This document shows positions 10,603-20,731 of a stretch of 64,000 nucleotides of DNA, piece after piece. This stretch comes from Ustilago trichophora. Its lineage: Eukaryota > Basidiomycota > Ustilaginomycetes > Ustilaginales > Ustilaginaceae. The first letter of the stretch is position 1. The number at the start of each line of letters is the position of its first letter. The DNA lies in NCBI GenBank assembly GCA_900323505.1, contig OOIN01000005.1, positions 1,178,001-1,242,000 on the forward strand, given 5' to 3'. Under the pieces are notes generated by a model. That model searched no databases. It was not told the DNA's origin and saw only the letters and a list, made by a program, of their open reading frames with translations. The position numbers were made by a program, and so were the translations under genes.

Positions 10603-11847
10603 ATGGCATTCCGAAGCAGCCCCACCGTACGACAAGGCCTCCAGAGCCTCCTCCAGAAGCGAGCGGACGACGTGGTCTTCACCACCGCTCTGCGAACCCC
10701 CATCGCACGCATGAAGAAGGGCTTCAAAGATGCCTACCCCGAAGAGCTCTTGGCCCATGTCCTCCAACGCACACGCGAGAGGCTCGAGTCGCGCGGCGTG
10801 GACAAGAGCATCATCGAGGACGTCTGCACTGGAACCGTGCTGATGGAGCTCGGCGGAGCCAAGTCTGGTCGTATGGCCGCGCTGCACGCTGGCATGCCCA
10901 TCACTTCGGCCTACAAGACGGTCAACCGTCAGTGCGCCAGTTCGCTGCAGAGTATCACCGACATTGCTAACGCCATCCGCGCGGGTGAAATTCAGTGTGG
11001 TATTGCTGCTGGTGTCGAGTCGATGACTCGCAACTACGGTTCTCGTGCCATTCCTGTGGATCTGAGCCCGTGGCTCAAGGAGTCGGACTCGATCGATGCT
11101 CGTGACTGCATCTTGCCCATGGGTGAGACATCCGAGCGAGTCGCAGACAAGTGGAACATTAGCCGGGAACGCCAGGATCAATTCGCTGCTGACTCACACC
11201 GAAAAGCCGACGCTGCTCAACAAGACGGACGACTGGGCTCTGAAATCGAGCCTATCGAGGTCCGCTGGATCGATCCCGAGACTGGCAAGGAGACCAAGAA
11301 GCTCATTGCCAAGGATGAAGGCATCCGACCAGGTACCACTGCTGAATCGCTGGGCAAGCTCAAGCCTGTCTTCCGCGCCGATGGCAAGAGCACCGCCGGC
11401 AACTCGTCTCAAGTCAGTGACGGCGCCGTTGCCCTTACTATGGCGAGACGAGACGTTGCCGAAGCTGCAGGAATGGAGATTCTCGGCCGATGGGTTGGCA
11501 CAGCTACCAAGGGTGTCAAGCCTGATGTCATGGGTATTGGACCCGCCGAGGCGGTACCCAAGCTGCTCGAACGCTTCCAGCTAAAGACGGACGATGTGGA
11601 CCTGTGGGAGCTCAACGAGGCCTTTGCATCGCAATCGCTCATGGTTATGGACACGCTCAAGCTCGACGCGGCCAAGGTGAACCCTAAGGGTGGTGCTATT
11701 GCGTTGGGACACCCTCTCGGTGCCTCGGGTGGCCGATTGGTGACCAGTTTGCTCGCTGAGCTGCGCAGGACGGGCCAGCAGGTCGGTGTGGCTACACTCT
11801 GCTGTGGTACTGGTTACGGTAAGGCTTCGCTCATCATCGCCGAGTAG
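10603..11847 (+). CDS. 3-ketoacyl-CoA thiolase (acetyl-CoA C-acyltransferase)
   Basis: 414-residue enzyme for the last step of fatty-acid beta-oxidation, cleaving 3-ketoacyl-CoA with CoA to acetyl-CoA and a shortened acyl-CoA. The thiolase signatures are all present: Cys111 in NRQCASSLQS, His370 in GHPLGASGG and Cys400 in the CCGTGYG loop. NEAFA is also present. The sequence is closer to peroxisomal ACAA1/POT1-type thiolases than to ERG10-type acetoacetyl-CoA thiolases. The N-terminus has VRQGLQSLLQK, which resembles but does not exactly fit a PTS2 peroxisome signal; there is no C-terminal PTS1. No intron is evident. Peroxisomal location is likely but inferred. Confidence 0.93.
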   Translation: MAFRSSPTVRQGLQSLLQKRADDVVFTTALRTPIARMKKGFKDAYPEELLAHVLQRTRERLESRGVDKSIIEDVCTGTVLMELGGAKSGRMAALHAGMPITSAYKTVNRQCASSLQSITDIANAIRAGEIQCGIAAGVESMTRNYGSRAIPVDLSPWLKESDSIDARDCILPMGETSERVADKWNISRERQDQFAADSHRKADAAQQDGRLGSEIEPIEVRWIDPETGKETKKLIAKDEGIRPGTTAESLGKLKPVFRADGKSTAGNSSQVSDGAVALTMARRDVAEAAGMEILGRWVGTATKGVKPDVMGIGPAEAVPKLLERFQLKTDDVDLWELNEAFASQSLMVMDTLKLDAAKVNPKGGAIALGHPLGASGGRLVTSLLAELRRTGQQVGVATLCCGTGYGKASLIIAE

Positions 11848-12916
11848 ATGTGATTATGCTATGCAATCTCAATCCTTTGTTTTAGACAGCATTGCAGAGT
11901 AGCAAGACAGAGAGAGTGTGTGTAGCAGGACGAGATGTGGCCCGATTTCAAGTTTGGATCTGCCCTTCCGTTGAGTTTCGATCGGTGATCCAGAAAAAAA
12001 AGCCGTCCGGCTTCCAGCCTTCATGCGAGTGCCGCACCCGGCGCATTGCCATATGGCAACTGACTTGCAACAACCTCTTAGAAGTCGCTGCTCGCGGTAT
12101 CATCCGCTCATTCTTACTCATTTTCCTCTTCCGTAGCATACTGCTGTCCGATACGCATCCCTGCGTCTCTGCCCGAAGTCTTGCCAAGTCTTGAGAGCAG
12201 CTCCGCAGGGAGCTCTTTGCGTGCCTTATCACATGGGGTGTTCGCTTGCGTGTCTTCGCTCGAGTCCGAGCATCCGTCATGTCTGGGTGTGTCTGACAAT
12301 CAGTTGTCATGGCCGCGTCAACAAGATCGGTAGGGCAAGCCGAGAAGGTCAAGGAATGCTTATCGAGTGCAGCAGAGCTCCGTTGGAGGGGGACGATAGG
12401 AAACAAAGGCCCGAGCGCAGCCCTGAGCTTGGTGAAACCAGACCACAGAGCGGAACGATCATGCGGGGTCACGAAGGGTAAACAACATTCTCGTGCGCAT
12501 CGGGTGCTGATAGGGCGACAGTGAATGCGAAGAAAGGGAAGCGGAAGGGAGGAAGCGTGGGGAAGTTTCGGAGATGGCCGAAGGGGTTTGCGGGGCCAAG
12601 CAATCACGCTTTTCCAAGATAGCGGCAAACACCATTATCAAAAGGGACCCACACCCGGATCTTGTTTCTCGTTCTTATCAAGTGAGGAGAGAGAGGAAGT
12701 GTGGGGCGCCATGTGGAAAGAGAAGAAGCAAAACGAAACAATTGGTCTAAGGTACACAGTAAGGCGTGTGCGTCGACATGATGTGGTCATTCCCCCGCTA
12801 TGATGGGAGTATTGCCGGGATTTGATGTCTTCCGAGCAGCCGTCGTGTTCAAAGTGAAATTTTTGGCTGGTGAAATCTGTTAGATTGCTGAAAGGAAGCT
12901 CGGAAGATGAGAAGAG

Positions 12917-12941
12917 TTTTTTTTTTTTTTTTTTTTTTTTT
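12917..12941. repeat. Poly-T tract
   Basis: An uninterrupted run of 25 T. Confidence 0.9.
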
Positions 12942-13588
12942 GTGATATGGTCTTACCCCGTCATATTGCTCATGCAGATCGGCCCCCGCCTTCGAACTGA
13001 GCTGAATGAAGCAACTCCGAGATATCACTTGCCTTGACGATGCTTTGTGCCCAGAGACGATGTCTGTTGGAAGCAAACAAAGTTGTAGGAAGAGGATATG
13101 TGAAGAATATCACACTCAAATGAGCGTGGGTGTGGTTGCGATCGTGAGAGCCTGCTTGAAGCCGCCAGACCGTGCCTCTCAAGCCCTTGTACAGCGCTTC
13201 CACTCTCCCACAGCCTCTTCATTCATGATCTGTTCGGCCCAAGCGGGTGTCGCCCACCAGCATGTAGAACAATCTTTCATATCCCTGCTCCATCCGCAGG
13301 TCGTGAGTGATTGGTTACCAAACTCGATGCGATCCAGGTCCATGTTCGGGGGAGCAAGATTCTCAGCTTCTCGCCATGATTGGCGCTGAGCCTGGCCGAG
13401 ACGTCGTAGAAGCGGGTTTCGAACGAGACCGATTAGGACAAGCTATCTTTGCTCATCACAAGGCATCGTCTGCGGTTGGAACGACTTGTTCCGCGTTGGG
13501 CATGGTTCGAGGAAGAGAGGGAGCGCGGCAGAGGAGATTGAAGAAAAAAGAAACGAACAAATCAGGGTCACTGCATGCATGAAACTCT

Positions 13589-13589
<1 letters not shown>

Positions 13590-13623
<34 letters not shown>

Positions 13624-13644
13624 TTTTTTTGTTTTTTTTTTTTT
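13590..13644. repeat. Interrupted poly-T tract
   Basis: 55 bases of T with two single G interruptions. It could be the A-tail end of an old retroposed copy read on the minus strand, but no body of such an element was recognised. Confidence 0.9.
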
Positions 13645-14437
13645 GGGTTCCCCTGGCCTTCTTCAGGAGTTTGACCTAGCCGCGTGACCACAGCTCTCTA
13701 GCAACCAGTTCGAATCGGCTGCACTTGCCGCATTGTATCGTGCATCATGCTCACCTTTACCTTACAGAAAACGCAACGTCAAGAAGGGGCTGTCAATCAA
13801 CATGTCGATGGGTCACCGTGTGCGATGTCGCGTTGCACGCTCTGTGATATGTGTCAGCAGTGGACTGCCACCTTTGGAAAAAAAAAATTATTATTCCGAG
13901 GCCGGAGAGAAAAAGAAAATCTTGTCACGCGCCGGAGTTTGGATTGGGCCAGAAGAGCAACACAGAGGAAGGTGAAGCCAATCCAATCCGCCGTTAGGAC
14001 CGATAAGAAATGCCTACTTCTTTTCTTTTTCTCCCCTTTTCTTCTTGAAAAACATTACTGAATATTCGAATTTAAATTCTTACTTTTTCAATTGTTTAAG
14101 GCTTGCCTCGGCGCGCATGCACCTTCAATCACTTATCTCTGTCGAAAACAGAGAGGGAAACTGTTTCAGAGAAGGGACCGCGTGCAAGGCAGATCTTCTG
14201 TCCCGCCTCCACCCGCTTCAGGTTTTTCTGTTTGTGGACCTCTCACACTCTGCAGGGCTTGCTGCCAAAATGCGGTGATTGGAAATTTTGTACGAGGCTC
14301 TACCCTTTCGTCAGACGAAGTGGCCGGAAATTCTTCTTGGCAGTCTCATACCGCAGTCAACCTTCGTCTATATCTTCGTTGAGCTTGTTCCTGGGGTTAA
14401 GACAGGGAAATAGAGCAAGAGAAGCTGAAGCAAAGCA

Positions 14438-14477
14438 TGTGTGTGTGTGTGTGTGAAAGAGAGAGAGAGAGAGAGAG
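14438..14477. repeat. Compound TG/GA microsatellite
   Basis: About nine TG units followed, after a short AAA, by about ten GA units. Confidence 0.9.
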
Positions 14478-15004
14478 CGCGGTTGGACAAACTGAATGGG
14501 AAACTGAGGGACACAGAACATACAGTACAGCACAGTACAGTATCACCAGAGTCAGGCCCACCACTGTCTAGGCTCTGGGTTGTTCATTTTGGCTCTTTTG
14601 GCCTTGCTTCGGAAGACGTTGCTCCTTTTCAATTCGCTTGGCCTTCCTTTCTAACCCATCCCTTTCAATGAGGTGGTACCATTTCGACCCTCCTCCCCTT
14701 TCTCCTCAAGTGCCGGTCTGATAGCCAACGCAATGTTATCCTCGTTGTCGAGTCTCGTGACTGCCCTCCTTCTTGTCTTTCTCCCCCGCTTGCACATCGT
14801 GTCCCGCCCATAGTGACCTTCTTATGCGTCCTCATCTGTCTGTACCTCGCCCTATTCCCAAGCCACAGTGGCTATCGTATCGCGTTTGGTCCTCCTGACA
14901 AGAAGTGTGCCCTAGTGCCTGAATCTCGCTTGAACGTCTTCCCACCGGTTCGGAGTGTGCTTGCCATGCTTCTCATCTTCAATTGGCTACGCTCTCCTTC
15001 CCCA

Positions 15005-15008
<4 letters not shown>

Positions 15009-15036
<28 letters not shown>
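15009..15036. repeat. Poly-T tract
   Basis: A run of 28 T, about 860 bases before the nucleoside transporter ATG. Confidence 0.9.
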
Positions 15037-15039
<3 letters not shown>

Positions 15040-15896
15040 CGCGTTGCCTATCGCCGCTGACAATGACTTTGCACAACATCTCATTGGCTATCTTGCCGCG
15101 CACCCGGGTTCTTGTGCTCCGCTTCGCTTCCCTGTCTCTAGTGCGTGTGATAAGAGCGTCCTGGATTGTCACGACGTCTTCCTCCTTTCTGTTGCCACAT
15201 GCCAGCACGGTCTGTGTGCTTCGCGGTTCCTGAATCGGTCGTCCCTGATATCCCCTCTAGAACCGAACAATATGTGCGAGCTGCTGCTGCTGCTGCTGCT
15301 GCTACTGCTTCTCACTGCCTTCGTGGCCAAATCATGGCGTGGTTGGTGTCTGACAACGAGCAATCAGCTCCTGGGTCTGTTTTACCTCCTCACTCTCAAT
15401 TTTATTTGTCTTTAAATTTTTGAGCTTGTGGCCGCTCCACACTGGATTTCTTTCTGGTCCTTCATTTTTTTTTCTCGTCTCAAATCTTTATGGTTTGCTC
15501 TGGCTCTGTGTGAATTACCGGATTATGTCTCGACCGCCATTTCGCCGGTTGATTTTTGAGCTCGACTCTGTTTCCTCTCCTCGCCACGCCACGCCAACCG
15601 CCTCCTCTTCGCTTTCTTGTCCTCCCTCCCTGGTCGTGCCCCTCCTCGTTCTCTTCGACTGGTTCGCTCGACTCCATTCCTATATCATACTGCTCCTTCT
15701 TCTCACCTACCTTCCCCTCCCCCGTTGACCAACCCCACCTCTCCACGCCCCTCTCCTTTCTCATCCGGCGTTCCGCTTCCATTGCGGATCTGCTCAACTA
15801 GTCAGCTTGTTCTCGCAACGCAGTGACTACTTTCCCTAACTTTCGCTAGATACCCCCCTTCTCTCTCTACGTCTGTTTTAGACTCTCTCTAGCACC

Positions 15897-17814
15897 ATGT
15901 CTGCTGAAGCACCCACTTCTCAGACTCCTCAGCTCACCAAGGACGCCGCTGAGGAGCACGTCAGCAACGGCTCCCACCACGATGCCGCCGACGACAAGCT
16001 CGCCTACTCTTCATCCGATCGCGACATCGAGAGCAATGGCCGCCCTCCTGTTGAGGCCATCGAGCCCCACCCCCAGGGTGAGCCCGGTCGTGTCAGCAAG
16101 GTCTGGCATTCGATCCGAACCCACAAGGCCACCCGTGTTATCTTTGACATGGCTCTCATCTGCCTGATCGTAAGTGTCGCCTTCCCTAGCTTGGATGGCG
16201 GCCTCCACGCCTGCATCTATGAGTCTGGCATTTCTTGACCTGCTTCTCTGGATCTGGCCTTCTTATTGACATTCTTTGCGCTTGCTTTGATCTTCCAATT
16301 AGCTCGGCTGGTGGTTGCCCGGTATCATTCGTGAAGAGACTCGCCACCGATGGGTCATTACCACCTTCTGGTCGTGGTTCTTTATCCTTCTTATTCTCTT
16401 CCACAACAACCGCTACCTCCCTAAAGCTCCCGTTGCCAAGGCTGTCGAGGTTGTCTGGACCAACTGCGCTGCTAAGCCCTGGAGCATGATCCCTCACTAC
16501 GGTCAGATCGGTCTCGGCTGGCTCGCTCTCCTTGCTCTTTACTTTGGCTCCGCTTTCGGTATCAAGGAGGTGCCCGAGTCGCGATATGCTGATCGTGCTC
16601 GTTCGCTTTTCGGTCTCTTCCTGATTAACTGCTTCTTCTACGTAATCTCGACCCGCCGCGCTGCCATCAAGCTTCAGCCCATCATGACCGGTCTTGGTCT
16701 TCAGATGATCATTGGTCTCCTTGTTTTCAAGACCGGTGCCTTTTATGCCGTCGCCCAATGGCTCGCCTTTGCCGCTGCCGACTTGCTCGCTCAGGGTCAG
16801 CTCGGTGGTGCCGCCTTCTTCTGGGGCAACCTCGCTGGCCAGCACTACTTCTTCATCGACACCCTCTCGTCCATCATCTTCTTCGTTGCCCTTGTCGTAC
16901 TTCTCTCGTACCTCGGTGTCATGTCGTGGGCCATCCGCAAGTTCGCCTGGTTCTTCTTCAAGCTCATGGGTATCTCGGGTGCCGAGGCCGTCGTCGCTGC
17001 CGCTTCGCCCTTCATCGGTCAGGGTGAGAACGCCGTGCTGGTCCAGAGCTTCCTCGACCTCATGACCAATGCCGAGATCTTCCAGGTCTTGACCTCGGGT
17101 TTCGCGACCATTGCCGGTTCCGTTTTCCTTGCTTACGTCCAGATGGGCGTCTCGCCTACCCACCTTATCACTGCCGCCGTCATGTCGATCCCCGCCTCGA
17201 TCGCCGCTGCGAAGATGGTCGTTCCCGAGACCGAGACCCCCGTCACTGCCGGTTCCGTCAACATCCAGCTCAACGAGAAGGCTGACGCCGTCGACCCTCT
17301 CCACGCCTTCTCCAACGGTGCTTGGCTCGGTGTTCGCGTTGCAGCCCTCATCTTCTGCAACGTGCTCTGCATTGTTTCGCTCCTTTACACCGTCAACGGT
17401 ATTTTGACCTACATTGGCAACTTCTGGACCATCAACGACCTCACCCTCACCCTCATCCTCGGCTACATCCTTTATCCCTTCGTTTGGTGCATGGGTGTCC
17501 CCAAGGCCGAGCTCCTCCGCGTCTCCCAGCTGCTTGCCACCAAGATCGTCGCCAACGAGTTCGTTGCCTACGGCGAGCTTGCCAAGATCAAGACCTCTGC
17601 CAACCCTCTTTCGGACCGATCCGTCCTCATTTCCAACTTCATGCTTGCAGGTTTCGGTAACATTGGCTCGCTCGGTATCAACATTGGTGTGCTTTCCGGT
17701 CTTGCCCCCAGCCGTGGTGGCGCCATTGCACGCCTTGCTCCCCTCTCTCTTATCACTGGTATTCTTGTCACCTGCTCGTCGGCTTGCATTGCTGGTGTAC
17801 TTGGCACAAAGTAA
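15897..17814 (+). CDS. Concentrative (CNT-type) nucleoside transporter
   Basis: Two exons, 15897-16169 and 16303-17814, give a 594-residue membrane protein. The intron starts GTAAGT, ends TTAG, is 133 bases long and splices in phase 0. After about 80 hydrophilic residues come repeated hydrophobic helices. The CNT hallmarks are GQGENAVLVQSFL (compare GQSEAPLLV in the family) and FGNIGSLGINIGVLSGLAP near the C-terminus. CNT proteins import nucleosides with sodium or protons across the plasma membrane. The leader upstream is pyrimidine-rich, often seen at well-expressed fungal genes. A 583-codon minus-strand ORF over the gene is an antisense shadow. Substrate and coupling ion cannot be told from sequence. 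Confidence 0.92.
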
Positions 17815-18289
17815 ATCCGTCTGCTTTAGACACTTTACACTAAAAATCGACGCAACCCACTCATACACATACCCTCTTCTTTGGGCGGTTGCGCTTTGCT
17901 TTCTTTTACATGCATCGTAGTCTTGCTGGGAGCTCAATGAGCCCTACAGCTTGATGATGCCATTACTATTTGTACTTCTACTACTCTTTTTCAAAACTGC
18001 TCTTCTGTATTTGGATGCTTGGGTTATTTCTTTTTGCTTTTTTAATGGGTAATCGGGTCCTCTCTCCATCACTCCTTTTGTCGTGTGTGTCTTGAGCTGC
18101 AAAATAGTCGTCTCTTGAGTGTTGTGAAACTTCGAACCTTGCAAAGAGCCCGGATCCCTTCACAAGTATCTGGCATATGCTTTGTTTCACGTGGTGTAAT
18201 GCTTGCCCCTTTGAACCAATGCTTCCCTATGGATAGCAAAACCTGCAATCACCCATGACTAAAACGCAGCCAATGCATGAGCCCCTCGT
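17815..18289. other. Convergent 3' ends of CNT and DPM2 genes
   Basis: 475 bases between two convergent stop codons, presumably 3' UTRs. T-rich stretches near 17970-18050 could contain polyadenylation signals. No gene is seen. Confidence 0.55.
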
Positions 18290-18842
18290 TCAATGGCTCT
18301 TCCCATCCTTCACTCCCTTCATGGCCAAGTCCTCCAAGGCATCATGGCGCATCAGCAACCCGATATACACCCCAACCGTCCCCAATCCCACGACAAGCAC
18401 GAGGGAAGGGATGGCGATCGCCCATCGTCTGTCTGGGATCCACGTGTGAATCGGTGAGTCGTCCGGCAGGAATGGCTATCGTATGATTACAATAGGTGGC
18501 GAAACAGATTCACGTAATAAGAATGGGTCATGTGAGTCATGAGAGTGATTTGAATTGTTGAGCAGATGGAAAAGAAGTGGTGAGAGAGGTGAAAGAAAGG
18601 CGAAGCGGGGAGCATGGGAGGACTTACGAAAACGATTGCCCACAGCGTATACACAGAGAAGAGCGAGAGAGCCGAAATGAGGATCAAGGCCCCGACCATA
18701 CGATTCGGGCTGCGCTGCTAGGATCAATACAAAGGCAGGATGCAGTGTCAGCTCCTTATTGCGTACAAGTAACTGGAGGCACGGACCAGGCAAAGAAGAT
18801 CTGACGTACTTGAACTTGTACTTGCTCGACAGGCCGCGACAT
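18290..18842 (-). CDS. DPM2: DPM2, dolichol-phosphate mannosyltransferase regulatory subunit
   Basis: A small gene hidden by introns. Exons on the minus strand are 18842-18810, 18717-18628 and 18475-18290, giving 102 residues. Donors are GTACGT and GTAAGT, acceptors CTAG (or CTAGCAG) and ATAG, and both introns are phase 0. Two membrane helices are clear: ALILISALSLFSVYTLWAIVF and AIPSLVLVVGLGTVGVYIGLL. Between them PFLPDDSPIHTWIPDRRWAIAIP matches the DPM2 pattern of LPF, H, the hydrophobic-P-x-R/Y segment and AVAIP. DPM2 stabilises the catalytic subunit DPM1 in the ER membrane; dolichol-phosphate-mannose feeds N-glycosylation, O-mannosylation and GPI anchors. The first acceptor is a TAGCAG tandem, so residue 12 (Gln) may be optional. 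Confidence 0.9.
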
Positions 18843-19168
18843 CTTATCAACAATCGACTGTGAGTGCTACGGCAACATGATAGGGTGTTAGATAGAGACG
18901 AAAGGATACGGATCGGTAGGATGAAGGAGCCATTGATGGAGCAGAAGCAAGGCGGTTGGAGAGGAGAAGACGAGTTGGACCCTGGATCTGCATAAGCGTG
19001 GAGCTCGGGATTCGGACTTTCTCAAGTATATTGCCAGAAGAACCCCTTCCCCGCTACGGCAGCCTTTACCCTTCCCATCCTCCCATCTTCCCATCTTCTC
19101 AAGCCTAGCATCTGGGACTACTGCGGATATCGGCAGCTCAGGCAGTACTGACCCGAGGAATCAGCGCC
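18843..19168. promoter_or_regulatory. Divergent promoter of DPM2 and an unknown membrane protein gene
   Basis: 326 bases between two divergent ATGs. Pyrimidine-rich toward the right side (about 19040-19110). No specific site was recognised. Confidence 0.5.
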
Positions 19169-20647
19169 ATGCCACCATTACCCTTGAACGGCACCGCTTA
19201 TCCGCCAACATCTTCCGGTTATCAACCACTCAACCTCCACGCCGACGACGATGAAGATCTTGAGACCCCGGCTGATCCCACTTCATCCTCGTCCCGTCGT
19301 GTGAAGGTACGAACTTTCACCCACTCGCCTTATCGCAGTCAAGCGAACGACCCAACAGATCTCCTCCGGTGTTTTCTCTCCGATACTCGGCCCCGAGTCC
19401 CCCACACCAAGGCCCTCTCCCTGCGAATCCGCGTCACCCACCCTTCCACCTCTGCTGCCAGAACAGTCGATATACCGCTGATGAAAGTGTCATCTGTGAA
19501 CGGATTACCGTATGCCATGGCCGATGATGTGCCGGCACTCCGCGGCTTGCCCAGCACCGGGTCGCACGGGTTGATACAGTCCCTTGTTGGGCTTCTGAAC
19601 CAGCTCAAAGGCACCTCGTCTACCTCCCACAGTCCAAAGCAACGAGAAAGATTGCAAGTGTGGAACTCGATCCACAAGAAACCCCTCTACGCCACTTCAG
19701 AAGAGATTTCTCGCTCCCAATCGCGCGAAACATCCGGCGTTCATCCTCCATGGGCCCCTATGACCGACGATTTCCTTCCCCCTCCAAACCAGCCCTCAAC
19801 CATCACTGAAAATACTAGTGGAGAGGGGGACGCGGATAAGCTCCTAACAGGGGGACCAATGGGAGACTTTGACCTGGGAACCGTATTTCAACGCGCTGCC
19901 AAACGTCAAACTTCAAGACTCGTTTCCACCGGTCTCCAGGAGGCTTTTGAGCGCTTTGCAGACGACAGGCACTTTTCCAAGCGTCTTGTTTGCAAGGAAG
20001 TCGTGTGGGGGTGGGATTTGCACAAGCTCAGAAGACAGTTGCAAAGCATTGTTGTTGAGGCGCTGTCTTGGGCTGATCGTGGCGGAAAAGGAAAGGCTAG
20101 ACAGGAGGAAGATGTAGCAGGAGAAGAGGTGCGAGTGGAGCTCGAGGTGATGGGATTGGATCAAAGGTTGACATATCACGTTGTTTGGGCGCCAATACCT
20201 TGGCTCAGCAAAGATGCGACGGCAATGCTGTTCAGTTCGAGAGCGTCTCTGGTCGGAATAGTGTTGCTCAGCTCACTTTTTATCGCATCGGTTTTGCTCG
20301 GCTTTTTGGGGAACACGTTGGTCATCATAGCCACAGCATTAACGATAGCAGGGTGGGGCGGGCTGATGTATCTCGTCAGAACACAGGGCAATTGTGTGTA
20401 CGATACGATTGGGACGGCGTGGAATCTGACCCCGCGCTGGGTGAAGCTTTCTCACACCGACCCGAGTTGGGACCGAGAGCGGTTGGTGGCGAATCTCAAG
20501 TCGACACTCATTCAAGATCATGAAGAGGTGAAGGTGGAGAGGAGGGGTGAGGAGGGCTGGTTCCTCCGCCGCGGTCTTGATCAGGAAGAATGGCTGCAAA
20601 CCCATCGCACACAACTGATACACTTGCTCCGAGGATCACAATCGTAA
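19169..20647 (+). CDS. Conserved-looking membrane protein of unknown function
   Basis: 492-residue intronless ORF that I do not recognise. It starts with a hydrophilic, acidic N-terminus (LHADDDEDLETP), then a mixed soluble region. Two closely spaced hydrophobic helices at about residues 355-410 (SLVGIVLLSSLFIASVLLGF and VIIATALTIAGWGGLMYLV) look like a membrane hairpin. A basic and acidic C-terminal part follows, with NLTPRWVKLSHTDPSWDRER. No signal peptide is seen. Codon use and length support a real gene. The two-helix hairpin would suit an ER or lipid-droplet membrane protein, but that is only a guess. Confidence 0.72.
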   Translation: MPPLPLNGTAYPPTSSGYQPLNLHADDDEDLETPADPTSSSSRRVKVRTFTHSPYRSQANDPTDLLRCFLSDTRPRVPHTKALSLRIRVTHPSTSAARTVDIPLMKVSSVNGLPYAMADDVPALRGLPSTGSHGLIQSLVGLLNQLKGTSSTSHSPKQRERLQVWNSIHKKPLYATSEEISRSQSRETSGVHPPWAPMTDDFLPPPNQPSTITENTSGEGDADKLLTGGPMGDFDLGTVFQRAAKRQTSRLVSTGLQEAFERFADDRHFSKRLVCKEVVWGWDLHKLRRQLQSIVVEALSWADRGGKGKARQEEDVAGEEVRVELEVMGLDQRLTYHVVWAPIPWLSKDATAMLFSSRASLVGIVLLSSLFIASVLLGFLGNTLVIIATALTIAGWGGLMYLVRTQGNCVYDTIGTAWNLTPRWVKLSHTDPSWDRERLVANLKSTLIQDHEEVKVERRGEEGWFLRRGLDQEEWLQTHRTQLIHLLRGSQS

Positions 20648-20731
20648 TGTCGATAGTGAGATGTGATTTTAGATCATTCACCACAGACACCTTCAACAAT
20701 GCTCCCTGTACGTGTGAGAGCGACATGAAGA

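Larger units (their letters stand above)
11848..15896. other. 4-kb gene-poor region with poly-T tracts
   Basis: No ORF here has a recognisable domain. The longest, 226 codons on the minus strand at 11948-12628, is Arg/Pro/Ser-rich and looks like chance. The region has long T runs at 12917-12941, 13590-13644 (interrupted) and 15009-15036, and a TG/GA microsatellite at 14438-14477. Its last 300 bases are strongly pyrimidine-rich and probably form the promoter and leader of the nucleoside transporter gene. A non-coding RNA or a lineage-specific gene with introns cannot be excluded. Confidence 0.55.

Noticed and set aside
11948..12628. 226-codon minus-strand ORF in the gene-poor region
   Set aside because: Arg/Ser/Pro-rich, no domain, and several other frames are open over the same DNA.
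13690..13730. tRNA B-box-like GTTCGAATC
   Set aside because: The bases on both sides do not pair as a T-stem, and no acceptor or anticodon stem can be built.
16186..17937. 583-codon minus-strand ORF
   Set aside because: It lies antisense over the CNT transporter and has the Gly/Glu/Asp-rich composition expected when a GC-rich gene is read on the other strand.
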